From Streptomyces seoulensis (GTDB lineage Bacteria; Actinomycetota; Actinomycetes; Streptomycetales; Streptomycetaceae), in contig NZ_CP032229.1 in assembly GCF_004328625.1 (NCBI RefSeq), positions 5,580,001 to 5,644,000 of the forward strand: a stretch of 64,000 nt of DNA. The letters are read 5' to 3'. The stretch's first letter is position 1, and the number at the start of each line of letters is the position of its first letter. Shown in pieces: positions 28,498-36,959 of the stretch. The position numbers were made by a program, and so were the translations under genes. Under the pieces are notes generated by a model that was not told the origin of the DNA, searched no databases, and was given only the letters and a program-made list of their open reading frames with translations.

Positions 28498-29508
28498 ATG
28501 GGTATCAAGCCCCTCCTCCCCGGTCCCCTGGGCTTCGGCACCGCCCCGCTCGGCAACATGTTCCGGGCCATCCCCGAGGAAGAGGCCGCCGCGACCGTCG
28601 CCGCCGCCTGGGACCAGGGCATCCGCTACTTCGACACCGCGCCCTTCTACGGCGCCGGCCTGTCGGAGATACGGCTCGGCGAGGCGCTCGCCGGGCGCCC
28701 GCGCGACGCGTACGTGCTCAGCACCAAGGTCGGCCGCGTCATCCACGACGACGTCGAGGACCCGGCCGCCCGCGAGCTGGGCGAGAAGGGCGGCCTCTTC
28801 GAGCACGGGCGCCCCAACCGGATGACCGACGACTACACCGCCGACGCCACCCTGCGCTCCGTCGAGGACAGCCTGAAGCGGCTGGGCACCGACCGGCTGG
28901 ACATCGTCTGGGTGCACGACATCGCCCAGGACTTCCACGGCGACCAGTGGCTCGCCCGCTACGAGACCGCCCGCACCGGCGCCTTCCGGGTGCTCCAGAA
29001 GCTGCGCGACGAGGGCGTCATCAAGGCGTGGGGTCTCGGCGTCAACAAGGTCGAGCCGATCGAGCTGACCCTCGACCTCGACGAGCCGCGTCCGGACGCC
29101 TTCCTGCTGGCCGGCCGGTACACCCTGCTCGACCACGACCGCGCGCTCCAGCGGCTGCTGCCGGCCGCCGCCGAGCAGGGGGTCGACATGGTCGTCGGCG
29201 GTCCCTACAGCTCCGGTGTGCTCGCGGGCGGACGGCACTTCGAGTACCAGGAGGCCCCGCAGGCCATCCTCGACAAGGTCGACCGGATCAAGGCGCTGGC
29301 CGAGCGGCACGGCGTCTCCATCAAGGCGGCGGCCCTCCAGTTCGCCCTCGCCCACCCTGCCACCGCCGCCGTCGTCCCCGGTGCGACCCGGCCCAGCCGG
29401 ATCGCCGAGGACGTGGCCGCGCTGCACGAGCAGGTTCCGGCCGCGTTCTGGGCCGACCTGCGCGCGGAGGGTCTGATCTCCCCCTTCGCCCCCGTCCCCA
29501 CCGTCTGA
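28498..29508 (+). CDS. aldo/keto reductase (aldose dehydrogenase-like)
   Basis: A 336-residue aldo/keto reductase barrel. The catalytic tetrad is visible: Asp and Tyr in YFDTAPFYGAG, Lys in STKVGR and His in IVWVHDI. The pattern GFGTAPLGNMFR and the long loop with DDYTADATLRSVEDSLKRLG place it near D-threo-aldose/L-fucose dehydrogenases, which oxidise sugars with NAD(P). It is the first gene of a two-gene operon with an SRPBCC protein, 20 nt apart. Confidence 0.92.
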   Translation: MGIKPLLPGPLGFGTAPLGNMFRAIPEEEAAATVAAAWDQGIRYFDTAPFYGAGLSEIRLGEALAGRPRDAYVLSTKVGRVIHDDVEDPAARELGEKGGLFEHGRPNRMTDDYTADATLRSVEDSLKRLGTDRLDIVWVHDIAQDFHGDQWLARYETARTGAFRVLQKLRDEGVIKAWGLGVNKVEPIELTLDLDEPRPDAFLLAGRYTLLDHDRALQRLLPAAAEQGVDMVVGGPYSSGVLAGGRHFEYQEAPQAILDKVDRIKALAERHGVSIKAAALQFALAHPATAAVVPGATRPSRIAEDVAALHEQVPAAFWADLRAEGLISPFAPVPTV

Positions 29509-29528
29509 CCCCCCGCTGGGAGAAGCAC

Positions 29529-29942
29529 ATGGCTAGCACGAGCACCCACATCGACATCCCCCACAGCCCCGAGCAGGTCTGGCAGCTCATCGGCGGCTTC
29601 GGCTCCCTGCCCGACTGGCTCCCCTACATCCCGGGCAGCACCCTCGGCGAGGGCGGCCGCGTCCGCACCCTCACCAACGCCGGGGGCGAGACCATCGTGG
29701 AACGCCTCACCGCCTTCGACGAGGGCTCCCGCACCTACACGTACACCATCCTGAAGGCCCCCTTCCCGGTCACCGACTACCTCTCCACCCTCACCGTCCA
29801 CCCCCTCCCGGCCCCGGGCACCGCCCGCGTCGAGTGGTCCGGCACCTTCACCCCGACCACCGCCACGGACGAGGAGGCCACCGCCCTCTTCCACGGCATC
29901 TACACCGAGGGCCTGGCAGCCCTGGAGCGCACCCTGGGGTAG
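29529..29942 (+). CDS. SRPBCC (polyketide cyclase/dehydrase-like) protein
   Basis: A 137-residue START/Bet v1-like protein (MASTSTHIDIPHSPEQVWQLIGGFGSLPDWLPYI). A single domain with the hydrophobic-cavity fold probably binds a small ligand. No catalytic residues can be assigned. Close spacing to the aldo/keto reductase suggests cotranscription, and a hairpin terminator follows directly. Confidence 0.88.
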   Translation: MASTSTHIDIPHSPEQVWQLIGGFGSLPDWLPYIPGSTLGEGGRVRTLTNAGGETIVERLTAFDEGSRTYTYTILKAPFPVTDYLSTLTVHPLPAPGTARVEWSGTFTPTTATDEEATALFHGIYTEGLAALERTLG

Positions 29943-29947
29943 TTTCC

Positions 29948-29991
29948 GGCCGCGCCGGCGAGTGATCCACCCGACTCGCACCGGCGCGGCC
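29948..29991 (+). terminator. terminator after reductase-SRPBCC operon
   Basis: Perfect 11-bp arms GGCCGCGCCGG and CCGGCGCGGCC, 6 nt after the stop. Pairing continues through CGAGT/ACTCG inside after a 2-nt bulge. Confidence 0.75.
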
Positions 29992-30014
29992 GCTGCCGTC
30001 CCTACGATGCCGCC

Positions 30015-30629
30015 ATGCAGACCCCGGACTCGTACTGGAACACCAACGTCGCCCGCCACCCCGGCATCCTGCGCCAGGTGCCGCCGGGCTGCGGCGACGC
30101 GCTGGACGTCGGCTGCGGGGACGGGCTGCTGGCGCGCAAGCTCGCGGCCCGCGTGCCGCGTGTCACCGGTGTCGACTTGTCGCCGGAGATGATCGCCCGC
30201 GCCCGCGGCCTCTCCGGCGGGCGGCCCGGCCTGCGGTTCCTCCAGGGCGACTTCCTGACCGCCGGCCTCCCCGCCGAGGGGTACGACTTCATCTGCTCGG
30301 TGACCACCGTCCACCACATGGACTTCACCCGCGCCGTGCTCCGGATGCGCGAACTGCTGCGACCCGGCGGCACCTTGGTGATCGTGGGGCTCGCGCGGGA
30401 GCAGAGCGCCGGTGAGTGGGCCGCCTTCCTCGCGGCCGCTCCCGTCATGCGGGTCACCAAGGCCGTGCGCCGGGCCACCACGCCCGAGGGGATGCCGGTG
30501 GCCGACGCGGAGATGAGCTACGGGGAGGTGCGCCGGGCCGCGCGGGACATGCTGCCCGGGGTGCGGTACCGGCGGCATGTGCTGCGCCGGTACTCCCTCA
30601 TATGGAGGAAACCCCTCACGCGCTCGTAG
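30015..30629 (+). CDS. class I SAM-dependent methyltransferase
   Basis: A 204-residue methyltransferase. Motif I is ALDVGCGDGLLARKL, the acidic residue after strand 2 is VTGVDLSPEMIARA, and post-I and IV motifs are FLQGDFLT and YDFICSVTTVHHMD. The C terminus (RYRRHVLRRYSLIWRKP) is typical of small actinobacterial UbiE-like enzymes. The substrate is unknown. Its end overlaps the convergent SDR gene by 14 bp. Confidence 0.92.
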   Translation: MQTPDSYWNTNVARHPGILRQVPPGCGDALDVGCGDGLLARKLAARVPRVTGVDLSPEMIARARGLSGGRPGLRFLQGDFLTAGLPAEGYDFICSVTTVHHMDFTRAVLRMRELLRPGGTLVIVGLAREQSAGEWAAFLAAAPVMRVTKAVRRATTPEGMPVADAEMSYGEVRRAARDMLPGVRYRRHVLRRYSLIWRKPLTRS

Positions 30630-31617
30630 GCGGGCCCGGGGTGCGCTGGTTGTAGCGGCGGGAGGCCCGGTCGTTGAGGGTTCGGCCGGCTTTGGCGAGG
30701 GCCCGGCGCCAGGGGGTGCGCGGAGTACGGAGGGAGTGGCCCTGGCGCAGGGGGTGGGGGGCGTCGTCCCTCGGCGCGCGGGGGAGGGTGCGGGCGGCGA
30801 GGCCGGTGGCGCGGGTCGTCGCCGCCGGGGCCACGCCGTGGGCCACCGAGGCCAGCCGGGCCGCCGGAGTGAGGACCGCGCGGGTACGGCGGCGCTCCAC
30901 CGCCTGGACGACCTTCTCCGCCGCGCGCTCCGCGTCCATGGACAGCACCGGCGTGCCCGAGAGGGTGGAGAACCAGGCGTACTCCTCCTCCGCCCGGCCG
31001 CCGAACTCCGCCTGGAGATGCGAGCCGGTGCGCATCAGCCCCGGATGGACCGTCGTCACGCTCACCGCGCTGCCCGCCGTCTCCGCCTGGAGCCCCTCGC
31101 CCAGCGCCCGTACCGCCGCCTTCGCGCAGGAGTAGGGGACGAGGTGCGGCGGGGAGACCAGCGCGCCGACCGAGCCGATCAGGCCGAGGCGGCCGCCGTA
31201 CGGGCTGCGGCGCAGATGGGGGAGGGCGGCCAGGCAGGTGTACAGGGTGCCGTCGAAGATCGTCGCCATGGCGTCGTGGAAGGCGCGGCTGCCCGCCGTT
31301 TCGGCCGGGGCGACCTGGATGACCCCCGCGTTGGCGATCACCACGTCCAGACCGCCGCCCGCCGCCGCGGCCTCGTCGACCGCAGCCGTCACCGCGTTCT
31401 CGTCCCGTACGTCGCACACCACCGCGCGGACCGTACGGCCGGTGCGGCGGCGTATCCAGCCCATCGCCCGGCCCAATTCCCCGGAATCGCGCGCGAGGAC
31501 CGTCACCTCGCATCCGCGACCCGCCAGCTGTCTGGCGATCAGCAGCCCGAGGCCCCGGGAACCCCCGGTGACCAGCGCGGACATCCCCTCGGACAGGGTG
31601 TCTTCGCCATGCGTCAT
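30616..31617 (-). CDS. short-chain dehydrogenase/reductase with basic C-terminal extension
   Basis: A 333-residue classical SDR. The NAD(P)-binding motif is VTGGSRGLG, the NAG motif is VVIANAGVIQ, and the catalytic YxxxK is YSCAKAA. A C-terminal region of about 75 residues rich in Arg, Ala and Pro (from about VLTPAARLASVAHG) exceeds the standard ~250-residue domain. The ATG has a GAGGTGAGG site. It is divergent from the SRPBCC gene at 31747. The substrate is unknown. Confidence 0.9.
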   Translation of the reverse strand: MTHGEDTLSEGMSALVTGGSRGLGLLIARQLAGRGCEVTVLARDSGELGRAMGWIRRRTGRTVRAVVCDVRDENAVTAAVDEAAAAGGGLDVVIANAGVIQVAPAETAGSRAFHDAMATIFDGTLYTCLAALPHLRRSPYGGRLGLIGSVGALVSPPHLVPYSCAKAAVRALGEGLQAETAGSAVSVTTVHPGLMRTGSHLQAEFGGRAEEEYAWFSTLSGTPVLSMDAERAAEKVVQAVERRRTRAVLTPAARLASVAHGVAPAATTRATGLAARTLPRAPRDDAPHPLRQGHSLRTPRTPWRRALAKAGRTLNDRASRRYNQRTPGPPTSA

Positions 31618-31746
31618 GTCCTCACCTCTCGCTACCTCTCGCTGAAAAGCTCGCAGATGCGGCTTCGGGGGTGTCCTTCCGCGCTGTGGCGACGGGTGCG
31701 TGGTCCGGCAAGACTGAATGCATCCGTGCCTGGAAGCAGGTGGACC

Positions 31747-32265
31747 ATGAGCAGCATCGACGTGTCGGTCGAGGTCCGAGTACCCGTCCGCACCGCGTAC
31801 GACCAGTGGACCCAGTTCAAGAGCTTTCCCCGGATCATGAACGCCGTGAAGCGCGTGGACCAGGTCGGCCCCGCCATGACCCGGTGGAAGGTGAAGACGG
31901 GACTCCTCACCAAGGAGTTCATGGCCGAGATCGTGGAGCAGGAACCGGACTCGCACATCGCCTGGCGCAGCGTGGGGCGCCACCCCTGGCTGTGGGGCGA
32001 GGTGTCCTTCCGCGCGGCCGCCCCGGACCGCACCGTGATCACGGTGAACATGCACATCGAGCCGCACGGGCTCAGCGGCCGGCTGCCGGACTCGGCGAAC
32101 CGGGCCCGCAAGCTCGTCCGCGAGTCGCTGGAGAACTTCAAGGAGTTCATCGAGGGCCTCGGCGACGCCAGCGGCGCCTGGCGGGGCTCGATCCACAACG
32201 GCCGGGTCTCGCCCTCCGAGCCGGACCCGCCCAGGAGCCGCGTCCCCAAGTGGCCCGTCGGCTGA
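31747..32265 (+). CDS. SRPBCC protein, paralogue of the gas-vesicle-linked one
   Basis: A 172-residue cyclase/dehydrase-like protein. Its core VRVPVRTAYDQWTQFKSFPRIMNAVKRV aligns well with the SRPBCC domain of the protein at 39700 ([22 protein letters not shown]), indicating paralogy. It lacks the acidic tail of that protein. It precedes the molybdopterin oxidoreductase by 75 nt and may be cotranscribed. Homologues occur beside gas vesicle genes in actinomycetes, but its role is not known. Confidence 0.85.
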   Translation: MSSIDVSVEVRVPVRTAYDQWTQFKSFPRIMNAVKRVDQVGPAMTRWKVKTGLLTKEFMAEIVEQEPDSHIAWRSVGRHPWLWGEVSFRAAAPDRTVITVNMHIEPHGLSGRLPDSANRARKLVRESLENFKEFIEGLGDASGAWRGSIHNGRVSPSEPDPPRSRVPKWPVG

Positions 32266-32340
32266 CCCCGGCCCGAGCCGCCACACCGGACGACCGAGCG
32301 GCCTGCCGCGTGCCGCAGGACAGAGCGAGAGGCATTTCCC

Positions 32341-34671
32341 ATGAAGAAGGCGCCGAAGCACGAGCCGGACGAGCCGCTGACTGTCAGCCCGCCCAAGAAG
32401 TGGGCGGCGGGCGTCCCGGCGGTGACGCACGCCCTGGAGTACTCCCTCGACGAGGCGTCGCTGAAGACCACGGCGACGACACTGCTGACCATGAACCAGG
32501 TCGGCGGCATCGACTGTCCCGGCTGTGCCTGGGCCGACCCGGCACCGGGCCACCGGCACATGAACGAGTACTGCGAGAACGGTGCCAAGCACATCAACGA
32601 CGAGGCCACCGGGCGCCGCATCACGCGCGAGTTCTTCCGCGCCCACCCCGTCTCCTGGCTCAACGAGCAGTCCGACCTCTGGCTCAACCAGCAGGGCCGC
32701 CTCACCGAGCCCATGATCAAACGGGCCGACTCGGACTACTACGAGCCGATCAGCTGGGCCGACGCCCTGGACCTGCTCGCCGACGAGCTGAAGGCCCTGG
32801 ACACCCCGGACGAAGCCTGCTTCTACACCTCGGGCCGGGCCAGCAACGAGTCGGCGTTCGTGCTCCAGCTCTTCGCCCGCGCCTTCGGCACCAACAACCT
32901 GCCGGACTGCAGCAACCTGTGCCACGAGACCAGCGGCTTCGGCCTGCACGAGACGCTCGGCACCGGCAAGGGAACCGTCTCGCTGGACGACATCTACCAG
33001 TCCGACCTGATCTTCCTCGTCGGCCAGAACCCGGCCACGAACCACCCGCGTCAGCTGTCCGCGCTTGAGGAGTGCAAGGACAACGGCGGCAAGATCATCT
33101 CGGTGAACACGCTGCCCGAGGCCGGCCTGATGCGGTTCAAGAACCCGCAGCAGATCCGGGGCGTGATCGGCGACGGCGTCCAGATCTCCGACCAGTTCCT
33201 GCACATCCGCAGCGGCGGCGACCTGGCCCTCTTCCAGGGCCTGAACAAGCTGCTGCTGGAGGCCGAGGACGCCAACCCCGGCACGGTCCTCGACCACGAC
33301 TTCATCGCCCGGCACACCTCCGGCTTCGAGGAGTTCGCCCGGCACGCCCGCAGCATCTCCTGGGACGACATCCTCACCGCCACCCAGCTCACCCGGGAGG
33401 AGATCGAGGAGGCCCACGACCACGTCATGCACGCGGGCCGCGTGATCGTCTGCTGGGCCATGGGCGTCACCCAGCAGCGCCAGGGCGTGCCGACCGTCCG
33501 CGAGATCGTCAACTTCCTCATGCTGCGCGGCAACCTGGGCCGGGTCGGCTGCGGCGCCAGCCCGGTGCGCGGGCACAGCAACGTCCAGGGCGACCGCACC
33601 ATGGGCGTGTGGGAGCAGATGCCCGACGAGTTCCTGGACGCCCTGAAGTCCGAGTTCCGCTTCGACCCGCCCCGCCACCACGGCTACGACGCGGTGAAGG
33701 CCGTCAAGGCGATGGCCGAGGGCAAGGTCAAGGTGTTCCTGTCGCTGGCCGGCAACTTCGTCCGCGCCGCCCCCGACACCGAGATCACCGACGCGGCCAT
33801 GCGGCGCTGCAAGGTCACCGCGCAGATCTCCACCAAGCTCAGCAAGGCGCACACCGTCACCGGCGAGACCGCGCTGATCCTGCCCTGCCTCGGCCGCACC
33901 GAGATCGACATCCAGGCGGGCGGCGTCCAGTTCGTCACCGTGGAGAACACCTCCAGCGAGGTGCACACCTCGTTCGGCAAGCTCCGCCCCGCCTCCCGGC
34001 TGCTGCTCAGCGAGGTCGCCATCCTGTGCCGGCTGGCCGAGCGCACCCTCGGGGACAACGCCGACGCCGACATCCCCTGGCTGGAGTTCGAGGCGGACTA
34101 CGGCAACATCCGCGACCGGGTGGCCCAGATCATCCCGGGCTTCTACGACTTCAACCGGCGCGTGTCCCGGCCGGGCGGCATCAAGCTCCCCAACCCGGTC
34201 AACGAGGGCGTGTACGCCACCGCCACCGGCAAGGCCATGTTCACCGTCAACGACTGGGACATGTCCGCGGCGCCCCCCGGCCATCTGGTCCTGCAGAGCA
34301 CGCGCTCGCACGACCAGTGGAACACCATCCCGTACACCAACAACGACCGCTACCGCGGTATCCACGGCCGCCGCAACATCATCATGATCAACCCCGAGGA
34401 CATGGTCGATCTCGGGCTGGTCCGGGGGCAGTTCGTGGACATCGTCGGCGTCTGGCACGACGACGTCGACCGGCGGGTCAAGGGCTTCGAGGTCATCCCC
34501 TACCCCACCAGCCGGGGCTGCGCGGCCGCGTACTACCCGGAGGTGCAGCCGCTGGTGCCGCTCGACAGCGTCGCGGCGATCAGCAACCAGCCCACCTCCA
34601 AGGGGATCGTGGTCCGGCTCGAACCGGGCACCCCGCCTCCCGGCACCAAGCCGACCCACTGGCACGACTGA
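32341..34671 (+). CDS. FdhF/YdeP-family molybdopterin oxidoreductase
   Basis: A 776-residue molybdopterin-dependent oxidoreductase of the FdhF/YdeP group (DMSO reductase superfamily). N-terminal cysteines occur as DCPGCAW (Cys59, Cys62) and EYCENG (Cys78), but the classical four-Cys Fe-S motif is not complete. The likely metal-ligand region is CSNLCHETSGFGL, where Cys precedes His-Glu. The C-terminal molybdopterin-binding domain includes NTIPYTNNDRYRGIHGRRN. YdeP is linked to acid resistance in E. coli. The electron partner and substrate are unknown. It ends head-on with the gas vesicle operon. Confidence 0.92.
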   Translation: MKKAPKHEPDEPLTVSPPKKWAAGVPAVTHALEYSLDEASLKTTATTLLTMNQVGGIDCPGCAWADPAPGHRHMNEYCENGAKHINDEATGRRITREFFRAHPVSWLNEQSDLWLNQQGRLTEPMIKRADSDYYEPISWADALDLLADELKALDTPDEACFYTSGRASNESAFVLQLFARAFGTNNLPDCSNLCHETSGFGLHETLGTGKGTVSLDDIYQSDLIFLVGQNPATNHPRQLSALEECKDNGGKIISVNTLPEAGLMRFKNPQQIRGVIGDGVQISDQFLHIRSGGDLALFQGLNKLLLEAEDANPGTVLDHDFIARHTSGFEEFARHARSISWDDILTATQLTREEIEEAHDHVMHAGRVIVCWAMGVTQQRQGVPTVREIVNFLMLRGNLGRVGCGASPVRGHSNVQGDRTMGVWEQMPDEFLDALKSEFRFDPPRHHGYDAVKAVKAMAEGKVKVFLSLAGNFVRAAPDTEITDAAMRRCKVTAQISTKLSKAHTVTGETALILPCLGRTEIDIQAGGVQFVTVENTSSEVHTSFGKLRPASRLLLSEVAILCRLAERTLGDNADADIPWLEFEADYGNIRDRVAQIIPGFYDFNRRVSRPGGIKLPNPVNEGVYATATGKAMFTVNDWDMSAAPPGHLVLQSTRSHDQWNTIPYTNNDRYRGIHGRRNIIMINPEDMVDLGLVRGQFVDIVGVWHDDVDRRVKGFEVIPYPTSRGCAAAYYPEVQPLVPLDSVAAISNQPTSKGIVVRLEPGTPPPGTKPTHWHD

Positions 34672-34678
34672 CTCCCGC

Positions 34679-34715
34679 CGCTGCTGCCGCCCTCACTCCG
34701 GGGGCGGCAGCAGCG
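34679..34715. terminator. hairpin whose loop holds the gvpK stop codon
   Basis: 14-bp arms CGCTGCTGCCGCCC and GGGCGGCAGCAGCG enclose a 9-nt loop. The left arm lies just after the oxidoreductase stop. The right arm is the last coding part of gvpK (LLPPPE) and the gvpK stop is in the loop, so one element can terminate both convergent operons. Confidence 0.65.
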
Positions 34716-35103
34716 TGCCCAGGGGACCCAGGTCCAGATTGAGGTCGTCCATCGTCAGGCCGTACCGCGCGCACAGCCCGGTCATCCGGTCGTGCAGCAG
34801 CATCAGCGTCGCCCCCAGGCGCTCTTCCTCCTCCTCGGTCAGGTCGCCCTCGTCGACGCGGTTGAGCGCCTGGCGCTCCATGAGCTGACGCAGCAGCTCC
34901 ACCAGGGTGAGGACCAGCTTCATCAGGTCCCGCTCCACCGTGTCCGGATCGGCGGTGATCCGCCGCGCCGGTACGGACGGCCGCTCGTCGGAAGCGCTGA
35001 GATCGGCGGGCGCCGCGGGCAGCAGCCGGAACGCCCGCTCGGCCGCCGCCGCCACCTCCGCCCGGCGCCGGTCCGGCCCGCCGCGCTGCCCGTCAGCCGT
35101 CAT
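34693..35103 (-). CDS. gvpK: gas vesicle protein GvpK
   Basis: A 136-residue GvpK. The conserved core runs ITADPDTVERDLMKLVLTLVELLRQLMERQA-like and ends DDLNLDLGPLGTLL, diagnostic of the family. GvpK is an accessory protein needed for gas vesicle formation. It is the last gene of the operon. Its ATG overlaps the end of gvpS by 11 nt. Confidence 0.95.
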   Translation of the reverse strand: MTADGQRGGPDRRRAEVAAAAERAFRLLPAAPADLSASDERPSVPARRITADPDTVERDLMKLVLTLVELLRQLMERQALNRVDEGDLTEEEEERLGATLMLLHDRMTGLCARYGLTMDDLNLDLGPLGTLLPPPE

Positions 35104-35335
35104 CGTCCCGCCCCTCGATCCGCCTCGGCTCCGCGAACGGCGACGGCACCTCCGAGCTGATCGACACGATCAGCGCCCGCAGTGAGACCCGTACCAGGTC
35201 GATGCCGGCGATGGAGAGGACCACGTCGCCGGTGAGGACCACGCCGCCGCTCAGCAGGCGGTCCAGCAGGTCGATCAGAGCGACCTGCCGCTGCGCCAAC
35301 GGCTCGGTCTCGGCCCGGTGTCCGGGCGTGGTCAC
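35093..35335 (-). CDS. gvpS: gas vesicle protein GvpS (GvpA/J-like)
   Basis: An 80-residue member of the GvpA/J family. The core QVALIDLLDRLLSGGVVLTGDVVLSIAGIDLVRVSLRALIVSI has the helix-strand-strand-helix pattern of the shell protein but diverges from GvpA. Its GTG start overlaps the gvpL stop by 4 nt (GTGA). It is likely a minor shell or nucleation component. Confidence 0.92.
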   Translation of the reverse strand: MTTPGHRAETEPLAQRQVALIDLLDRLLSGGVVLTGDVVLSIAGIDLVRVSLRALIVSISSEVPSPFAEPRRIEGRDDDG

Positions 35336-36138
35336 GGCCCGGCCCCCGCCGCGCCGCCGGTCTCCTCGGGCCCCATGGCGAACGAGTACGGCGCCCACGG
35401 CCCGGTGATCTCGACCCGTACGCCCGCCAGTCCGTCCGCCGCCCGTCGCACCTCGGCGCAGAACGCCTCGCCCTGCTCCACCGGCACCAGATAGGCGTCG
35501 TTGACCACGTTCTCGCCCGCCGCCTCGGCCAGCGTCCCCTGCTGCACCCGGTGCCGGGCCCGTTCGCTCGCGAACGCGCGCCCGGCCGCCTCGACGCCCT
35601 CGGCCGCCCGCTGGGCCGCCTGGTGGGCGGTGTCCCGGTGGCGCTGCTGCTGCCGGCGGCCGCGCAGATACGAGCGTCCGGGGGTCAACTCCGCGTCGGC
35701 GGGGGCGGGAGGGGGCTCGGGCGCGGCCGAGGGGTCGACGTAGAGCTTCACGCCCCACTCGACGTGCCCCGCCAGCCGTGCCAGCCGGTCCGTGAACAAC
35801 TCGCGTCCCGCGTCCAGTACTTCGCGCGCCCTGGCGTCGTCCAGATACACGGTGGCCAGCCGCAGCGGCAGTACGGTGGTGTACGCGGCGACCGCCTCGA
35901 CGACCCCGTGATGGGCGCGGGCCACCGCGCTCAGCCAGTCCAGGTCCTCCAGCCGACGGCGCAGCGCCTCCTCGCGGAAGTCCTCGGCCCGTACCGAACT
36001 CGCGACCAGCGCAAGGCCGTTGCCGTCGGAGATCAGATGTACGGGGGCGTCGACCACGCCCTCCAGGGCGGTCAGCCGCTCGGCCAGGGCCTCGTCGGCG
36101 CGGGTCACTCCGTAGACGTAGGTCATGAGGTCACTCAT
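35332..36138 (-). CDS. gvpL: gas vesicle protein GvpL/GvpF family
   Basis: A 268-residue GvpL/F protein. It begins MSDLMTYVYGVTRADE, contains VLPLRLATVYLDDA in the middle domain, and ends VRVEITGPWAPYSFAM, the family's C-terminal signature. GvpF/L proteins contact GvpA and help assembly at the growing shell. A start at the second Met (MTYVYG) is possible. Compared with gvpF in this operon it carries an Arg/Gln-rich insert (RGRRQQQRHRDTAHQAAQ) after residue ~150. Confidence 0.94.
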   Translation of the reverse strand: MSDLMTYVYGVTRADEALAERLTALEGVVDAPVHLISDGNGLALVASSVRAEDFREEALRRRLEDLDWLSAVARAHHGVVEAVAAYTTVLPLRLATVYLDDARAREVLDAGRELFTDRLARLAGHVEWGVKLYVDPSAAPEPPPAPADAELTPGRSYLRGRRQQQRHRDTAHQAAQRAAEGVEAAGRAFASERARHRVQQGTLAEAAGENVVNDAYLVPVEQGEAFCAEVRRAADGLAGVRVEITGPWAPYSFAMGPEETGGAAGAGP

Positions 36139-36661
36139 GGCGTGTCCGCTTCCGGCGGCGGGCGGGGCGCGGTGCGGGTTCGGGTTCGGGCTCCTCTTCC
36201 TCTTCCTCGGGCTCCTCTTCCTCCCACTCGGCCTCTTCCACTTCCTCCTCGGGCTCGGCTTCCTCTTCCTCTTCCTCCTCCGCATCCTCGTCCAGCAGCT
36301 CGGGTTCGGCGTCGAGCAGCTCCTCCGGCTCCTGGAGCGCGGCCAGTTCGGCGCGCAGGCGGCGGTTCTCCTCGGCGAGCGAGTGCTCGTCGCCCCGGGC
36401 CCGCGAGGAGAGCGAGGGGTCGTGCTCCCACCAGTCGATGCCCATCTCCTTCGCCTTGTCGACGGAGGCGACCAGCAGCCGGAGCTTGATCGTGAGCAGT
36501 TCGATGTCGAGCAGGTTGATCTGGATGTCGCCCGCGATCACGATGCCCTTGTCCAGGACGCGTTCGAGGATGTCGGCGAGGTTGGCGGACGAGCCCTGCC
36601 CGTACGGCTGTGTCGCCCGGGAAGGGGAGGAGCCGAGCCGGTTGCCCAGTGGTTCACTCAC
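36131..36661 (-). CDS. gvpJ: gas vesicle protein GvpJ with long acidic tail
   Basis: A 176-residue protein. The GvpA/J domain occupies about residues 25-70 (LADILERVLDKGIVIAGDIQINLLDIELLTIKLRLLVASV). A coiled-coil-like helix follows, then a tail of about 55 residues that is almost all Glu with Pro and ends in a basic cap (RPARRRKRTRHE). GvpJ is thought to form or cap the conical tip of the vesicle. The acidic tail is far longer than the core needs and matches the charge theme of the divergent genes. GTG start. Confidence 0.9.
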   Translation of the reverse strand: MSEPLGNRLGSSPSRATQPYGQGSSANLADILERVLDKGIVIAGDIQINLLDIELLTIKLRLLVASVDKAKEMGIDWWEHDPSLSSRARGDEHSLAEENRRLRAELAALQEPEELLDAEPELLDEDAEEEEEEEAEPEEEVEEAEWEEEEPEEEEEEPEPEPAPRPARRRKRTRHE

Positions 36662-36695
36662 GATGGTGGCCTCGTGTTCCCTAGTGCGTGCTGGA

Positions 36696-36944
36696 TCAGG
36701 GCTGCTGGTTCCGGAAGTTCCGTATCTCCTCCAGCCGGTCGAGCAGTTCGTCCTCCTGCCGGTCGAACGTCTCCTCGTCGATCTCCCCGGCCAGCAACCG
36801 CTTCTCCAGCGCGGCGAGTTCGGCCTGGACGGGGGCCGGGTCGTAGTACTCGTCCTCGGCCGCCTCCAGGACGCGCTCCATCACCCAGCCGACGCCGCGC
36901 ACCGGTGCCAGCGGAAGGGTGAGGATCTGGGTGAACAGCCCCAT
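36696..36944 (-). CDS. gvpG: gas vesicle protein GvpG
   Basis: An 82-residue GvpG: MGLFTQILTLPLAPVRGVGWVMERVLEAAEDEYY followed by a charged helix (AELAALEKRLLAGEIDEETFDRQEDELLDRLEEI). It is an assembly factor that interacts with GvpF/L. The spacing to gvpF upstream is 15 nt. Confidence 0.94.
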   Translation of the reverse strand: MGLFTQILTLPLAPVRGVGWVMERVLEAAEDEYYDPAPVQAELAALEKRLLAGEIDEETFDRQEDELLDRLEEIRNFRNQQP

Positions 36945-36959
36945 GAATTCCCTCGGTTC

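Noticed and set aside
30616..34665. 1349-residue minus-strand frame that would fuse an SDR to a long N-terminal region
   Set aside because: Only the last 333 residues match SDRs. The rest is antisense to the molybdopterin oxidoreductase, and a good start exists at 31617.
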